Origin: Acinetobacter pullicarnis
GTDB taxonomy: Bacteria; Pseudomonadota; Gammaproteobacteria; Pseudomonadales; Moraxellaceae
Reading direction: 5' to 3'
Length of the DNA stretch: 64,000 nucleotides
Assembly (NCBI RefSeq): GCF_006352475.1
Contig: NZ_VCMZ01000001.1
Span: 2,604,001-2,668,000, forward strand
The notes below the pieces were generated by a model, which saw only the letters and a program-made list of their open reading frames with translations, searched no databases and was not told where the DNA came from. Positions 28,202 to 37,876 of this stretch are shown piece by piece. Both the position numbers and the translations under genes were made by a program. Position 1 is the first letter of the stretch. Each line of letters starts with the position of its first letter.

Positions 28202-29980
28202 TTACGATTGAGCCGTAAAATACGCATCAGACAATTGCATCATCAAATCAGATCCAGCTTTGATTTGTTGCACATGCATCGCCAATTTAGGTAAGACTTT
28301 CGCCACAAAGAACTCAGCCAAGACCAATTTGTTTTGATAGAAGTCTTCGGTTTTTTCACTTGCAGCTTGACTCATACGTGCAAACATATAAGCAAAGCTG
28401 AGTAAGCCCACTGCTTGTAAGTAGTCAACTGCCACACCATTAGCAAAATCTGGCTTACTTTGTGCTTGTTCTAAAATAAACTGCGTAATTTGCTCAACCT
28501 CATCACAAGCCTGCAAAGTTGCAGCTTTGATAATCAAGCTGTCATTTAATGCTTGTGTGAATTGACGGATTTCAGCCACATAACTCAAAATCATAGCGCC
28601 ATTGTTTTTAATGACTTTACGACCAATTAAATCCTGTGCTTGAACACCGTTGGTACCCTCATAGATTTGTGCAATACGTAAGTCACGTACACATTGTTCC
28701 ATGCCCCACTCACGAATATAACCGTGACCACCAAAACACATTTGCGCATCAAGTACCGCATTAAATGCAGTATCGGTGAGGAAGGCTTTGGCGACTGGGG
28801 TCAGTAATGCCACACGATCATCGGCTTGCTGTACCACAGCAGGGTCTACAGAGAATTTAGTAATATCAAGTTGCTGCGCCACATACACTGCAAAAGCACG
28901 TGATGCTTCATTGTTCGCACGGCCGTTTAGTAACATACGACGCACATCACCATGAACTAAAATGCTGTCTGCTGCTTTACTTGGATTTTTTGCACCGGTT
29001 GCACTGCGACCTTGTAAACGATCTGTCGCATATTGTGCTGCATTTTGATAGGCGAACTCAGATGCGCCAATCCCTTGAATACCCATCGATAAACGTTCGT
29101 AGTTCATCATTACAAACATCGCTGCAAGTCCGCGGTTTTCTTCACCCACCAAGAAACCTTTGGCTGCATCAAAGTTCATGACACAAGTTGCTGAACCTTT
29201 AATGCCCATCTTATGTTCAATTGAACCGGCTGCAACGTGATTACGCTCGCCAACAGAACCATCGGCATTCACTAAGAATTTCGGTACGATAAACAAAGAA
29301 ATACCACGTGAACCTGCAGGTGCATTCGGGGTTTTCGCGAGAACTAAATGGATGATGTTTTCAGCAAGATCATGCTCACCACCGGTGATAAAGATTTTGG
29401 TACCACTAATGTTGTACGAACCATCAGCATTAGGTTCTGCTTTACTATGAATCAGACCTAAATCTGTACCTGCATGTGGCTCAGTCAAGCACATGGTGCC
29501 TGCCCATTCACCAGAATAAATCTTCGGCAAATAAGTTTGTTTTTGTTGTTCAGATGCGCAGTTGCTTAATGCCATTCCTGCACCAACAGACAGCAATGGA
29601 TACAACATAAAGGATGGGTTTGTCGCAAAAATCATTTCATCAGTTAGTACGGTCAGCATTTTCGGCATGTTTTGACCGCCCCACGCTTCATCAGCGCCTA
29701 AACCGATCCAACCACCTTGACCATATTGTTCAAAGGCTTGTTTAAAACCTTGTGGCGTTGTCACTTGACCATTGTCAAAATGTGCGCCTTCTTCATCACC
29801 GCTACGATTTAAATCCAAGATGACATTTTTTGAAAACTTGGCCATTTCTTCTAAAATAGCATTGGCGGTTGCCATGTCTACATGTTCAAGTTTCTGATTA
29901 CTTTGCCAGAACTCATCCGCTTTAAACACGTCATTTAAAATAAATTCCATGTCTTTTAATGGTGCATTATAGATCGGCAT
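28202..29980 (-). CDS. Acyl-CoA dehydrogenase
   Basis: FAD-dependent acyl-CoA dehydrogenase of 592 residues from ATG 29980, chosen because GAGG precedes it by eight bases. This is the long variety with a C-terminal extension. Motifs include MCLTEPHAGTDLG (about residue 165), the FAD loop ITGGEHDLAENI, and the active-site region CFGGHGYIREWGMEQCVRDLRIAQIYEGTNGVQAQDL. It introduces a trans-double bond into fatty acyl-CoA or a related thioester. The long form also includes methylmercaptopropionyl-CoA dehydrogenases, so the chain specificity is open. A TetR-like gene is divergent from it. Confidence 0.9.
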   Translation of the reverse strand: MPIYNAPLKDMEFILNDVFKADEFWQSNQKLEHVDMATANAILEEMAKFSKNVILDLNRSGDEEGAHFDNGQVTTPQGFKQAFEQYGQGGWIGLGADEAWGGQNMPKMLTVLTDEMIFATNPSFMLYPLLSVGAGMALSNCASEQQKQTYLPKIYSGEWAGTMCLTEPHAGTDLGLIHSKAEPNADGSYNISGTKIFITGGEHDLAENIIHLVLAKTPNAPAGSRGISLFIVPKFLVNADGSVGERNHVAAGSIEHKMGIKGSATCVMNFDAAKGFLVGEENRGLAAMFVMMNYERLSMGIQGIGASEFAYQNAAQYATDRLQGRSATGAKNPSKAADSILVHGDVRRMLLNGRANNEASRAFAVYVAQQLDITKFSVDPAVVQQADDRVALLTPVAKAFLTDTAFNAVLDAQMCFGGHGYIREWGMEQCVRDLRIAQIYEGTNGVQAQDLIGRKVIKNNGAMILSYVAEIRQFTQALNDSLIIKAATLQACDEVEQITQFILEQAQSKPDFANGVAVDYLQAVGLLSFAYMFARMSQAASEKTEDFYQNKLVLAEFFVAKVLPKLAMHVQQIKAGSDLMMQLSDAYFTAQS

Positions 29981-30004
29981 ATTTGTATCCTCGAGTGTAT
30001 CCAT

Positions 30005-30391
30005 GACAAATCATTTATCTGCCATTTTCAAAAAGAATGTCATTAGAAATATGATTTTTTTGCCAATCAAATAACAAGATTAATCAGCAATAAATATCAA
30101 TACTGGGTGAATATAAAAGTGCTTAAAATGAGAACCCAATCGTTTAAACACCAGTATTTGATGCCGATGACAATAAACAATTCCATTCGATTTTAAAATC
30201 AAATTACGCATTATTGACCTCTCTGGTTCACTCTTGTTGACATTAATATACAGTTGTGATTTTTAAAGAATAATGCATTGAATTGTTTGCTTGTTTTTTA
30301 GGCAATAACACGACTTTAGTTCCATAACATTTAATGCAAGAATCCTTTAATATGGTAAAGTGCTTTGATTCTATGGCTTTAGGTAAATAAG
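30005..30391. other. Divergent regulatory region, acyl-CoA dehydrogenase / TetR
   Basis: An AT-rich gap of 387 bases. AATACTGG (30099-30106) and CCAGTATT (30151-30158) form an inverted repeat 44 bases apart, which might be operator halves for the TetR-like protein. No gene or RNA is recognised. Confidence 0.4.
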
Positions 30392-31009
30392 ATGCTGTCT
30401 GTACGCCAACAAAATTTTATTTTACGTAAAGAAAAAATCTTAGAGATGGCTGAACGGCTATTGCTTGAAAATAACCAAGACATCACGCTTGGTGAATTGG
30501 CACATGAGCTCGATATTGCTAAAGGCACGATTTACAAACATTTTAAAAGTAAAAATCAGCTGTATTTAGAACTCATTATTTTAAATGAAAAGCGCTTACT
30601 CGATATTTCGATTAAATATAAAAATAATATTAAGACCTATGTCGCACAATATATGCTGTACAACATGCTTAATTCTAATCGCACCATATTATTACATGTG
30701 ATTGAAGAACGCCTGACCAACAATGAACGCACTTTAAAATCGCTATTCGAAGAACTTTATACCGTACGTGAAGCACGGATTATAGAAATAAAAGACAGCA
30801 CAGATGAATATCTAAAATCAGTTAACAGTAAAATGTCGATTCGTGATTATTTATCCTATGTCTGGACCGTCACGCATGGCGCATCTTTATTATTAAATTC
30901 AACCTATTATCAAAAGTCGATTGGCTCACGTGAACGACTGGTGAAACTTTATATTGCGCAAGCCCTGATGACACCAGACAATCTTTCTGAATCAGACTTA
31001 GGTCGTTAA
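30392..31009 (+). CDS. TetR-family transcriptional regulator
   Basis: TetR-type regulator of 205 residues. The N-terminal helix-turn-helix reads LGELAHELDIAKGTIYKHFKSKNQLYLELI (about residues 32-62); the remainder is an all-helical ligand domain of no recognised subfamily. It is divergent from an acyl-CoA dehydrogenase gene and probably represses it in response to an acyl-CoA, as FadR/PsrA-type TetR proteins do; this is inference from position. A terminator follows. Confidence 0.85.
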   Translation: MLSVRQQNFILRKEKILEMAERLLLENNQDITLGELAHELDIAKGTIYKHFKSKNQLYLELIILNEKRLLDISIKYKNNIKTYVAQYMLYNMLNSNRTILLHVIEERLTNNERTLKSLFEELYTVREARIIEIKDSTDEYLKSVNSKMSIRDYLSYVWTVTHGASLLLNSTYYQKSIGSRERLVKLYIAQALMTPDNLSESDLGR

Positions 31010-31035
31010 ATAATTCTGCATAAAATGGCCATACC

Positions 31036-31084
31036 TCCGACACTCAAACAAAGCTTTGCGTGTCGGATTGGAAAGGTGTTTTTT
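31036..31084 (+). terminator. Terminator after the TetR gene
   Basis: TCCGACAC (31036-31043) pairs perfectly with GTGTCGGA (31060-31067); a run of six T follows at 31079-31084, a little further than usual. Confidence 0.6.
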
Positions 31085-31210
31085 AACGATTAAACTCATA
31101 TCACATCAGTTTTCTATTACATCGCGCGCGTCGCCTATGCCTAAATACTCATTTGCACAACCCCTGTAATACAATTCTTGAGTGCAAGTTGCTGCCTCTT
31201 CTTTAAGCTC

Positions 31211-32311
31211 CTATTTTAAAAAAAGCATAAAAAGCAACACAACGATAATGCCGAGGGATAAATACATTAGCTTTTTATACGCTTCAGTTTTATTGCTTAA
31301 TTCCACTTGAACCCGATCAAAGTTACTTTGCAGTTGTCTTTGCACCGTTTCATTCGGTTGACGTTCGAGATCAACTTCAAGTCGTGTAATCTTTTTTGAG
31401 CCTTCAGCGACCCTATGCTTTAAATGGGCGATGTGCTTATTTGCCTCTTCAAACGCCTTATTTATTTCAGTGTAATAAACTAAAATATCCCGTAGATGCA
31501 CACCCGCTTCTGTTGGGCTTACGCCAGAGTAATCCGCTAAATAATCAATAATAGAGAGATCTGTATTATGACCTAAGCCAACAATTCTATAGCCATTTAG
31601 CGCATTAAATGCTTCAACAATACGCGGATTATCAAATATTTCAAAAACGGAGGGATCTCCTCCTCCACGGATGAGCACGATGACATCAAAATTCTTAGCC
31701 TTATTTAATACTTCAGTCAAATTATTAAGATTAGATAAACTGACCGGTAATTCGGTAAACTCCAAACGACTTTGATCAGTAAGCTGTTGATAGAAATCAT
31801 TATTAACCTTTACTGCACTGGCTGATGAGTAAATCAATGCAATCGAAATTTTTGCCGAGTATGGAAATAAATTTTTCTTTGGTTTATATTTTTTAAAGCT
31901 GCTTGAAAGGTCAGTCACACTTTGGAAAGTTTCAATTTCTGCTGGCGCTTCATGCTGGTGAATTGTATATGCGACAAATCTTTTATTACATTGATTATTA
32001 TAAAAGTTGAATTTTGGATAGCCAAATAATTCCACATATTGTCCTGATGAATATTTTTCTAAAAGCGTTTTTGAGATTTCGACTTCAATTTTTCCAGTGT
32101 CATCTTCTAGGACGAGATCATAAACCTTTGCATACCTTGAGCGCTCAAGCGTTTTCTCTAGCTTAACAAGATATCCCTTAATAATCAGTCCATTCTCTTT
32201 CTGGATTAGATGCGCATCTATAAAACTTTTAAGTCTTGAATCTAGCATTTCATTCAGCTCATTCAACTTAATGCTAGGGAAAGGCGTTAAAATTTGAGAA
32301 ACATTTGTCAT
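31211..32311 (-). CDS. Exonuclease VII large-subunit-like protein with C-terminal membrane anchor
   Basis: A 366-residue protein whose core resembles XseA. An N-terminal OB-like region (GYLVKLEKTLE, VELFGYPKFNFYNNQC) precedes the nuclease core: SSASAVKVNND (Asp172), VIVLIRGGGDPS (Arg215) and GLGHNTDLSIID (His248, Asp251). These match the four residues reported as essential in E. coli XseA (D155, R205, H238, D241). Residues about 280-345 are charged, coiled-coil-like, and 349-365 form a membrane helix at the very end. True XseA is longer, cytosolic and paired with XseB; no xseB is nearby. It is probably a diverged, membrane-tethered nuclease of unknown role. Confidence 0.7.
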   Translation of the reverse strand: MTNVSQILTPFPSIKLNELNEMLDSRLKSFIDAHLIQKENGLIIKGYLVKLEKTLERSRYAKVYDLVLEDDTGKIEVEISKTLLEKYSSGQYVELFGYPKFNFYNNQCNKRFVAYTIHQHEAPAEIETFQSVTDLSSSFKKYKPKKNLFPYSAKISIALIYSSASAVKVNNDFYQQLTDQSRLEFTELPVSLSNLNNLTEVLNKAKNFDVIVLIRGGGDPSVFEIFDNPRIVEAFNALNGYRIVGLGHNTDLSIIDYLADYSGVSPTEAGVHLRDILVYYTEINKAFEEANKHIAHLKHRVAEGSKKITRLEVDLERQPNETVQRQLQSNFDRVQVELSNKTEAYKKLMYLSLGIIVVLLFMLFLK

Positions 32312-32651
32312 ATTAATAAACTAGTAATTGATTTTTATCAATATTCTACTAAAATTTTCAATCTACCTCGATAGCATAAAGCAACTGTTTATCCTTTGCG
32401 TTAATCTTCAGTCTTTTCCTTAGCAGCCTTCTTCCAAAATGTCTCTATGCGCAGCGCAGCACAGCTCTTTCCAGCTTTTTCTTCTTAGACGGAATCTACA
32501 GCCCAAAACCACGGCGCTTCTTTATCGAGATATGTTATTTCAGAATCATTTATTTTATGATATAAAACATATAGATACTTTATACAAAAACAACAACACT
32601 AAATCTATCGACACAGCCAAAGCATTTCAGATCATCGATCAAGGAACCATT
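32312..32651. other. Intergenic region, divergent
   Basis: 340 bases between the XseA-like gene and the flavin dehydrogenase. Frames extending the dehydrogenase upstream have no ribosome site. I see no RNA gene, repeat or operator. Confidence 0.45.
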
Positions 32652-33794
32652 ATGAGTGATTTACAACGCATTACCTGTATTGCAGATATGCGTGAAGTTT
32701 ATTATCGCAAAGTACCCAAAATGTTTGTGGATTATTGTGATTCAGGTGCATGGACTGAACAAACTTGGCATCAAAACAGCGAAGATTTTAAGCAATATAA
32801 GTTTCGACAAAAAGTCTTGGTCAATATGGATAACCGTTCTTTGGCAACAGAGATGATCGGTCAACCAGTGCATATGCCCGTTGCCTTAGCACCGACGGGT
32901 CTGATTGGAATGCAACATGCAGATGGTGAAATTCTCGCTGCCAAGGCCGCAGAAAAATTTGGTATTCCTTATATTATGTCGACCATGAGCATTTGCTCAA
33001 TTGAAGATGTCGCAGCGGCAACCACGCAACCATTTTGGTTTCAGCTTTATATGATGCGTGATCGTGTGTTTATGCAACGACTGATCGAACGTGCCAAAAA
33101 AGCCAAATGTAGTGCCTTAGTTTTGACCGCTGATTTACAAATTATGGGGCAACGCCATAAAGACATTAAAAATGGTTTATCTGCTCCCCCGCGCCTTACC
33201 ATTCGTAATATTTTAAATATGGGCACCAAACCGCAGTGGTGCCTTGGCATGTTAGGCACAAAACGTCGTAGCTTTGGCAATATCGTGGGGCATGTTGATG
33301 GCATTTCAAATACCAGCTCGCTCTCCTCATGGACCACCGAACAATTTGATTTGCAACTAAGTTGGGATGATGTGGCTTGGGTGAAACAGCAATGGGGTGG
33401 CAAGCTCATCATTAAAGGCATTATGGAAGTGGATGATGCCCGCCTCGCTGTTCAGGCTGGTGCCGATGCGATTGTGGTTTCCAATCATGGTGGTCGTCAA
33501 TTAGATAGTGCCCCCTCCACCATTTCCGTACTTGAAGAAATCGTCTTGGCGGTGGGTGAACAAACCGAAGTGTATATCGACGGTGGTATTCGCAGCGGGC
33601 AAGATGTGCTTAAAGCCATGGCTTTAGGTGCAAAAGGTTGTCTCATTGGTCGTGCTTTTATTTATGGTCTAGGTGCTTATGGTGAAGCAGGTGTGCATCG
33701 CGTGCTTGAGATTCTCTACAAAGAGCTTGATTTGAGTATGGCCTTTTGTGGAAAAACCAAGATTCAACACGTCGATAAACGTATTTTAAGATAA
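32652..33794 (+). CDS. FMN-dependent alpha-hydroxy-acid dehydrogenase (LldD/MdlB family)
   Basis: Flavoprotein of 380 residues from ATG 32652, preceded by AAGGA. It shares the family core with the lldD at 918-2072: PTGLIGMQHADGE, YIMSTMSICSIEDV, and the catalytic SNHGGRQLD with His279, followed by YIDGGIRSG and GRAFIYGLGAYGEAG. It oxidises a 2-hydroxy acid to a 2-keto acid. Lactate is one possible substrate; mandelate is another, because MdlB belongs to this family and benzoate genes lie 1 kb away, but no mandelate-pathway partners are present here. Confidence 0.87.
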   Translation: MSDLQRITCIADMREVYYRKVPKMFVDYCDSGAWTEQTWHQNSEDFKQYKFRQKVLVNMDNRSLATEMIGQPVHMPVALAPTGLIGMQHADGEILAAKAAEKFGIPYIMSTMSICSIEDVAAATTQPFWFQLYMMRDRVFMQRLIERAKKAKCSALVLTADLQIMGQRHKDIKNGLSAPPRLTIRNILNMGTKPQWCLGMLGTKRRSFGNIVGHVDGISNTSSLSSWTTEQFDLQLSWDDVAWVKQQWGGKLIIKGIMEVDDARLAVQAGADAIVVSNHGGRQLDSAPSTISVLEEIVLAVGEQTEVYIDGGIRSGQDVLKAMALGAKGCLIGRAFIYGLGAYGEAGVHRVLEILYKELDLSMAFCGKTKIQHVDKRILR

Positions 33795-33867
33795 TGCATA
33801 AGATCAGATTCTCAGCTATTAAATCGCCTATACTCTTGGTGATCCTCAATATTTAGAGAAGAAGCGC

Positions 33868-34599
33868 ATGCCTTGGAAAAAACTCAGTGACTTCCCTGAA
33901 CAAAAAGTCATTGGTGTTTATGCAATCGAGTTTTGGGCAATCCGTGATGGGAAGGTTTGGCATCAGGGACGTAAACTACGTGCTGCCGATGCAGCAAGCT
34001 TTGAAATTTATCTGGATGAACATTTAGAGAATAGTCTTTTTATCGCCCGTGATGCTTCGAGTATTTATCATGCTTGGACACGCATGAGCGAAATTGACCG
34101 CAATAGCTTTGCTAGACGAGATCAATATTGGGTTGATCAACATCAAGTATATCTTGAACATGAGACCTCACTCAAAGCCGTTCAAAATGCTGATCCTCAA
34201 AGCTTCCGTGATCTTGGTCATGGTTATGCCGCAGATCAAAATGCGGCATGGTATTGGGGGCGGCTTATGAAAACTTGCACGCATAGCCAACGGCTCGAAG
34301 TGTTCACAGACAATACGCTGTATGCCAGTGATGAAGAACAGATTTATTGTGATGGAAAAGCTTTGCAACGCGTCACTGCTCACTCATGGCGAATGCTAAG
34401 CGCTCACTTCTCAACGGATGATGTGCATATTTATTATTTGGAGCGCAAACTCCCGCGGGTCGATATTGCATCTTGGACGCATCTCGATGGCCCATGGTCA
34501 AAAGACAAGCAGCATGTATTTTATATGAATAAAATTCAAAAAGAATATTCAGCGATCACCTTTGATCTAGCTGCACTTCAACAAATCCAGCAGCCCTAA
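33868..34599 (+). CDS. DKNYY-repeat family protein
   Basis: A 243-residue protein with no signal peptide and four or more repeats of the DKNYY type: DQNAAWYWGRLM, DEEQIYCDGKAL, DDVHIYYLERKL and DKQHVFYMNKIQ. Each repeat pairs an acidic-start beta-strand with an aromatic Tyr/Trp pair. The function of this family is unknown. It begins 73 bases after the flavin dehydrogenase and ends before a strong bidirectional terminator. Confidence 0.75.
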   Translation: MPWKKLSDFPEQKVIGVYAIEFWAIRDGKVWHQGRKLRAADAASFEIYLDEHLENSLFIARDASSIYHAWTRMSEIDRNSFARRDQYWVDQHQVYLEHETSLKAVQNADPQSFRDLGHGYAADQNAAWYWGRLMKTCTHSQRLEVFTDNTLYASDEEQIYCDGKALQRVTAHSWRMLSAHFSTDDVHIYYLERKLPRVDIASWTHLDGPWSKDKQHVFYMNKIQKEYSAITFDLAALQQIQQP

Positions 34600-34612
34600 T
34601 CACACTCAAAAA

Positions 34613-34646
34613 AAAAAGCAATTGAGCAGATACTCAATTGCTTTTT
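34613..34646. terminator. Bidirectional terminator, DKNYY gene / benK
   Basis: AAAAAGCAATTGAG pairs with CTCAATTGCTTTTT around the loop CAGATA. The A and T tracts on both sides let it serve both convergent genes. Confidence 0.85.
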
Positions 34647-34660
34647 AGACTGTACTTGAT

Positions 34661-36040
34661 TTAATTGATCACGGTTTTTTCAGCGGTGGCTTGCTGTGCA
34701 TCCAATAACTTCGAGCGTTGTTTTGTACCTTCTACGGATACGCTGAGGCGTACCAAGAAAATCGCAACTGCTGCAATAATCCCAGGAATGGCAATCGCCA
34801 TAAAATTCATTTGATGTGGTAACTCAAACGTTAATAAAGCACCCGTCAACACTGGACCGACAATTGCACCAATACGCCCAATCCCCGAAGCCCATCCCAT
34901 GCCGGTTGAACGAACTGCAGCTGGATAAAATTGTGCAACAAAGGTATACAGTAGAATTTGTGATCCAATGGTTGCTGCACCTGCCACGGCGATTAAGGTA
35001 TATAGCACAGCCTGCGGGCTATTAAAACCCAGTAAAATTAACGCCAGTGCACCGACTGCAAACATAATACTCAGTACAGGTTTTAAGTGAAAGCGATCTG
35101 CCAATACCCCCCCACCAATTGCCCCCACCATTCCACCAATGTTCAATGCAAACAAGAACATCATACTAGCACCAAGTGAGTAACCTGCCTGTATCATTAA
35201 CTTCGGCAACCAACTACCCAAGGCATAAACCATCAACAGGCACATAAAGAAAGCGAGCCAAAACATTAATGTACTAAATGTGCGCCCCTGTTGGAATAAG
35301 GCACGTAATGGCGCTTCATCGCCTGCAGTCGCTTCATTTAAAACAAATCTTGTGTCTAGGCTAATTTGCTGTTCGGGCGCAATTTTTTGTACAATTTCAC
35401 GGACTTTTTCAGTTTCCCCCTTCTGGGTAAGAAACATCAGTGATTCGGGTAAATATTTCCAAATTAAAGGCAGTGCCAGCAATGGAAAACCTGCGATATA
35501 GAACATGATTTTCCAACCATAATCTGCAACCAACCAGGCCCCCAACAGTGCTGATGTCATCCCACCAATGGCATAACCACTAAACATCAATGCAACCAAA
35601 GTACTGCGTATTTTTTTAGGCGCATATTCGGTCATCAGTGCAACCACATTTGGCATGACCCCACCAATACCCAAACCAGCCAAAAAGCGTAAAACACCAA
35701 ATTCTGTTGGCGAACTGGAAAATGCCCCCAATACGGTAAAACCACTAAAAATAGCCACACAAATCATAATGGTTTTTTTTCGGCCAAGTTTATCTGAGAG
35801 TGTTCCAAAACACATTGCACCAAACATCATCCCAAATAACGCAGTACTGGCGAGTAAACCTGCTTGTACTGCCGTTAAGCCCCATTCCTGCATGAGCAAT
35901 GGTAAAGCGACACCATAAATTACTAAATCGTAGCCGTCAAAAACAATAATAAGTAAACACCAAATCAATACCCCCCAATGGAATGGAGTGAATTTAGCCT
36001 TATCTACGACTGTATTTATATTTAATTTGTTACTATCCAC
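34661..36040 (-). CDS. benK: Benzoate/aromatic-acid MFS transporter
   Basis: Aromatic acid:H+ symporter (AAHS) of 459 residues with twelve helices. The AAHS signature is clear: FDGYDLVIYGVALPLLM near residue 30, FGTLSDKLGRKKT near 80, and the central RFLAGLGIGGVMPNVVALMTEYAPKK. It is related to BenK and PcaK. It follows benE in the same direction but is separated by a terminator and a putative BenM site, so it should have its own benzoate-controlled promoter. Confidence 0.87.
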   Translation of the reverse strand: MDSNKLNINTVVDKAKFTPFHWGVLIWCLLIIVFDGYDLVIYGVALPLLMQEWGLTAVQAGLLASTALFGMMFGAMCFGTLSDKLGRKKTIMICVAIFSGFTVLGAFSSSPTEFGVLRFLAGLGIGGVMPNVVALMTEYAPKKIRSTLVALMFSGYAIGGMTSALLGAWLVADYGWKIMFYIAGFPLLALPLIWKYLPESLMFLTQKGETEKVREIVQKIAPEQQISLDTRFVLNEATAGDEAPLRALFQQGRTFSTLMFWLAFFMCLLMVYALGSWLPKLMIQAGYSLGASMMFLFALNIGGMVGAIGGGVLADRFHLKPVLSIMFAVGALALILLGFNSPQAVLYTLIAVAGAATIGSQILLYTFVAQFYPAAVRSTGMGWASGIGRIGAIVGPVLTGALLTFELPHQMNFMAIAIPGIIAAVAIFLVRLSVSVEGTKQRSKLLDAQQATAEKTVIN

Positions 36041-36417
36041 GATAAGCCTCCTGCTTGTGAATTAGTCCATAAACTATGGCAGACAATGCGGGATTCTCTT
36101 GCTAATGTCCAAAACTGATTCAATCTATTGTTATACCGTTTCGGTTGTTTTTATTTTTCAGGTGCTAAAGATTCAACTCAAGTTTAAATCGGCTTGAATC
36201 ACACTATTTTCAATCGCATGGCCTTAAGTATTCTTTTTAAATATTCAATATAAACCACTAAAATCAAAAGACTATAAAGTCTAAATATCTTTATTAATCG
36301 ATTCAATTTAAATCCATCTTTTGTATTTTGACAAAAGAAATATCAATCAGCTCAGCCAGTACTGAGCGGCTATCACCAAGCGTACCAAGCTAAAATCGAA
36401 GAAAAGTTAAGCAATAC

Positions 36418-36432
36418 ATACCTTCTAGGCAT
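36418..36432. promoter_or_regulatory. Putative BenM/CatM site before benK
   Basis: ATACCTTCTAGGCAT fits ATAC-N7-GTAT with one mismatch and closely resembles the site before benA (ATACCTTATCGGAAT; both have ATACCTT-N-T-N-GG-N-AT). It lies about 380 bases upstream of the benK start, which is far, so another site nearer the promoter may exist. Confidence 0.5.
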
Positions 36433-36440
36433 GCTTAAAA

Positions 36441-36456
36441 GGCTGTCTAAGCAGCC
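36441..36456 (-). terminator. Probable benE terminator
   Basis: Reading leftwards, GGCTG and CAGCC pair around six bases and are followed by TTTT. It lies about 165 bases beyond the benE stop. Confidence 0.55.
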
Positions 36457-36620
36457 CTTTCCAAAAAATAGTTGATTTTAAATACTGAAATCTGGCCTCA
36501 ATCAAAACCGAATAATAATCCACATTCGATCAGATGCTATCCGTGATCCATGTCGAATTTAGCGCAAATGACAGTGTGCATTTTCATTGCTAGACAAATC
36601 GTTGCAATGATTACCACAAG

Positions 36621-37817
36621 CTATGTTGCTGCTGCAATCGGTTCTGGCTTCTTTAAAATAAAATGTGCGATTAAGCCAATACAAATTCCCCAAAACACCG
36701 AACTCAACCCTAGAAAATGCATCCCTGAAGCAGTCACTAAAAAGGTAATCAAGGCGGCATCACGCTGCGATTCGTTGTACATTGCCATAGAGATATTACT
36801 GCCTATTGCACCAAGCAATGCTAAGCCAGCAAGCGCTGCAACCAATTCTTTGGGAAGTAAACTAAACATCATCACAATACTGCCCGCAAATAGACCACCG
36901 AGAATATAAAAAATCCCATTGGCAATTCCTGCAATATAGCGTTTTTCTCTGAGTTCATGTGCATCTTTGCCCATGCATAAAGCTGCTGTAATCGAAGCCA
37001 ATACAATGGTAATGCCTCCCACACAAGCAACAACAAGTGAAACAATACTGGTTACACCAATAATCGGCTTGGCTGGCACGTCATAACCACTCACTTTCAT
37101 CATTGCCATACCGGGTAAGAACTGCCCCGACAAACTCACGAGGGTAAGTGGTAATGCCAAATTTAAAACCGCATTCCATGTCCAGACTGGGCGAATAAAC
37201 TGTGGGATTGCCAAGCTAAAGTTCATTTCAACTGGATTCATTTTGCCCATAATCAGGCTCAGTACAATGCCGGAAATGAGCACCCAAACCATGGTATAGC
37301 GCGGACTAAAGCGCTTTGCTAACAGGAACACGATCAACATGCCAAAGACAATCATTGGCATAGTGTCACTGGCAACAAATAACGCAATACCGAATTGAAA
37401 TAGAATCCCAGCCATCATCCCAGCAGCAATCGCTTGCGGAATCAGTTTCAACAGTTTGTCAAAATAGCCCGTAATACCAATCACAAAAATTACCACCGCG
37501 GAGGTGATATAGGCTGCAACCGCTTCATTTAATGAGATATCTGGAAATAATGTCACCAGTAGTGCTGTTCCTGGTGCAGACCATGCTGTGACAACTGGCA
37601 CTTTAAACTTGATTGACAGATAAATCCCGGCAACAGCAGCACCAATCGAGATCCCCCAAATCCATGAAATCATCATGGCAGGTGAAACCTGTGCTTGCTG
37701 GGCAGCTTGAAAGAAGATGACTAAAGGTCCGGAATAAGAGATTAAAACAGCTAGAAATCCAGCCACAGTAGCCGAAATTGACCAGTCATGTTTTAGGGTT
37801 TGAACCAGATTTGCCAT
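36621..37817 (-). CDS. benE: Benzoate membrane transporter BenE
   Basis: BenE-family benzoate:H+ symporter of 398 residues. The start is ATG 37817 with GGAGG about ten bases upstream; a longer frame adds ten residues without support. The protein is nearly all hydrophobic helices, with the conserved SYSGPLVIFFQAA near residue 28, VTAWSAPGTALLVTLFP near 75 and AAYITSAVVIFVIGITG. It is the fifth gene of the benABCDE run, 59 bases after benD. Confidence 0.94.
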   Translation of the reverse strand: MANLVQTLKHDWSISATVAGFLAVLISYSGPLVIFFQAAQQAQVSPAMMISWIWGISIGAAVAGIYLSIKFKVPVVTAWSAPGTALLVTLFPDISLNEAVAAYITSAVVIFVIGITGYFDKLLKLIPQAIAAGMMAGILFQFGIALFVASDTMPMIVFGMLIVFLLAKRFSPRYTMVWVLISGIVLSLIMGKMNPVEMNFSLAIPQFIRPVWTWNAVLNLALPLTLVSLSGQFLPGMAMMKVSGYDVPAKPIIGVTSIVSLVVACVGGITIVLASITAALCMGKDAHELREKRYIAGIANGIFYILGGLFAGSIVMMFSLLPKELVAALAGLALLGAIGSNISMAMYNESQRDAALITFLVTASGMHFLGLSSVFWGICIGLIAHFILKKPEPIAAAT

Positions 37818-37876
37818 TGTGCGAGTGCCTCCTTGCTTGCAATTCAATGTTCCTTTTGACTTGGAAAAAATCAGAT

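Larger units (their letters stand above)
36041..36620. other. benE-benK intergenic region
   Basis: 580 bases. It contains the benE terminator (36441-36456) and a BenM-like site (36418-36432), and should contain the benK promoter. No gene is recognised; the short frame over 36550-36909 is antisense to benE. Confidence 0.55.

Noticed and set aside
32420..32495. Minus-strand lysine-rich tail (ending KKAAKEKTED) that looks like the 3' end of a gene upstream of the XseA-like gene.
   Set aside because: Only about 27 codons after a stop, with no start; too short to separate from chance.
32439..32651. Longer N-terminus for the flavin dehydrogenase.
   Set aside because: The added 71 residues have no family similarity, and ATG 32652 has AAGGA upstream and gives the normal family length.
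36550..36909. 119-codon plus-strand frame at the benE end.
   Set aside because: Antisense to benE, whose family match is unambiguous.
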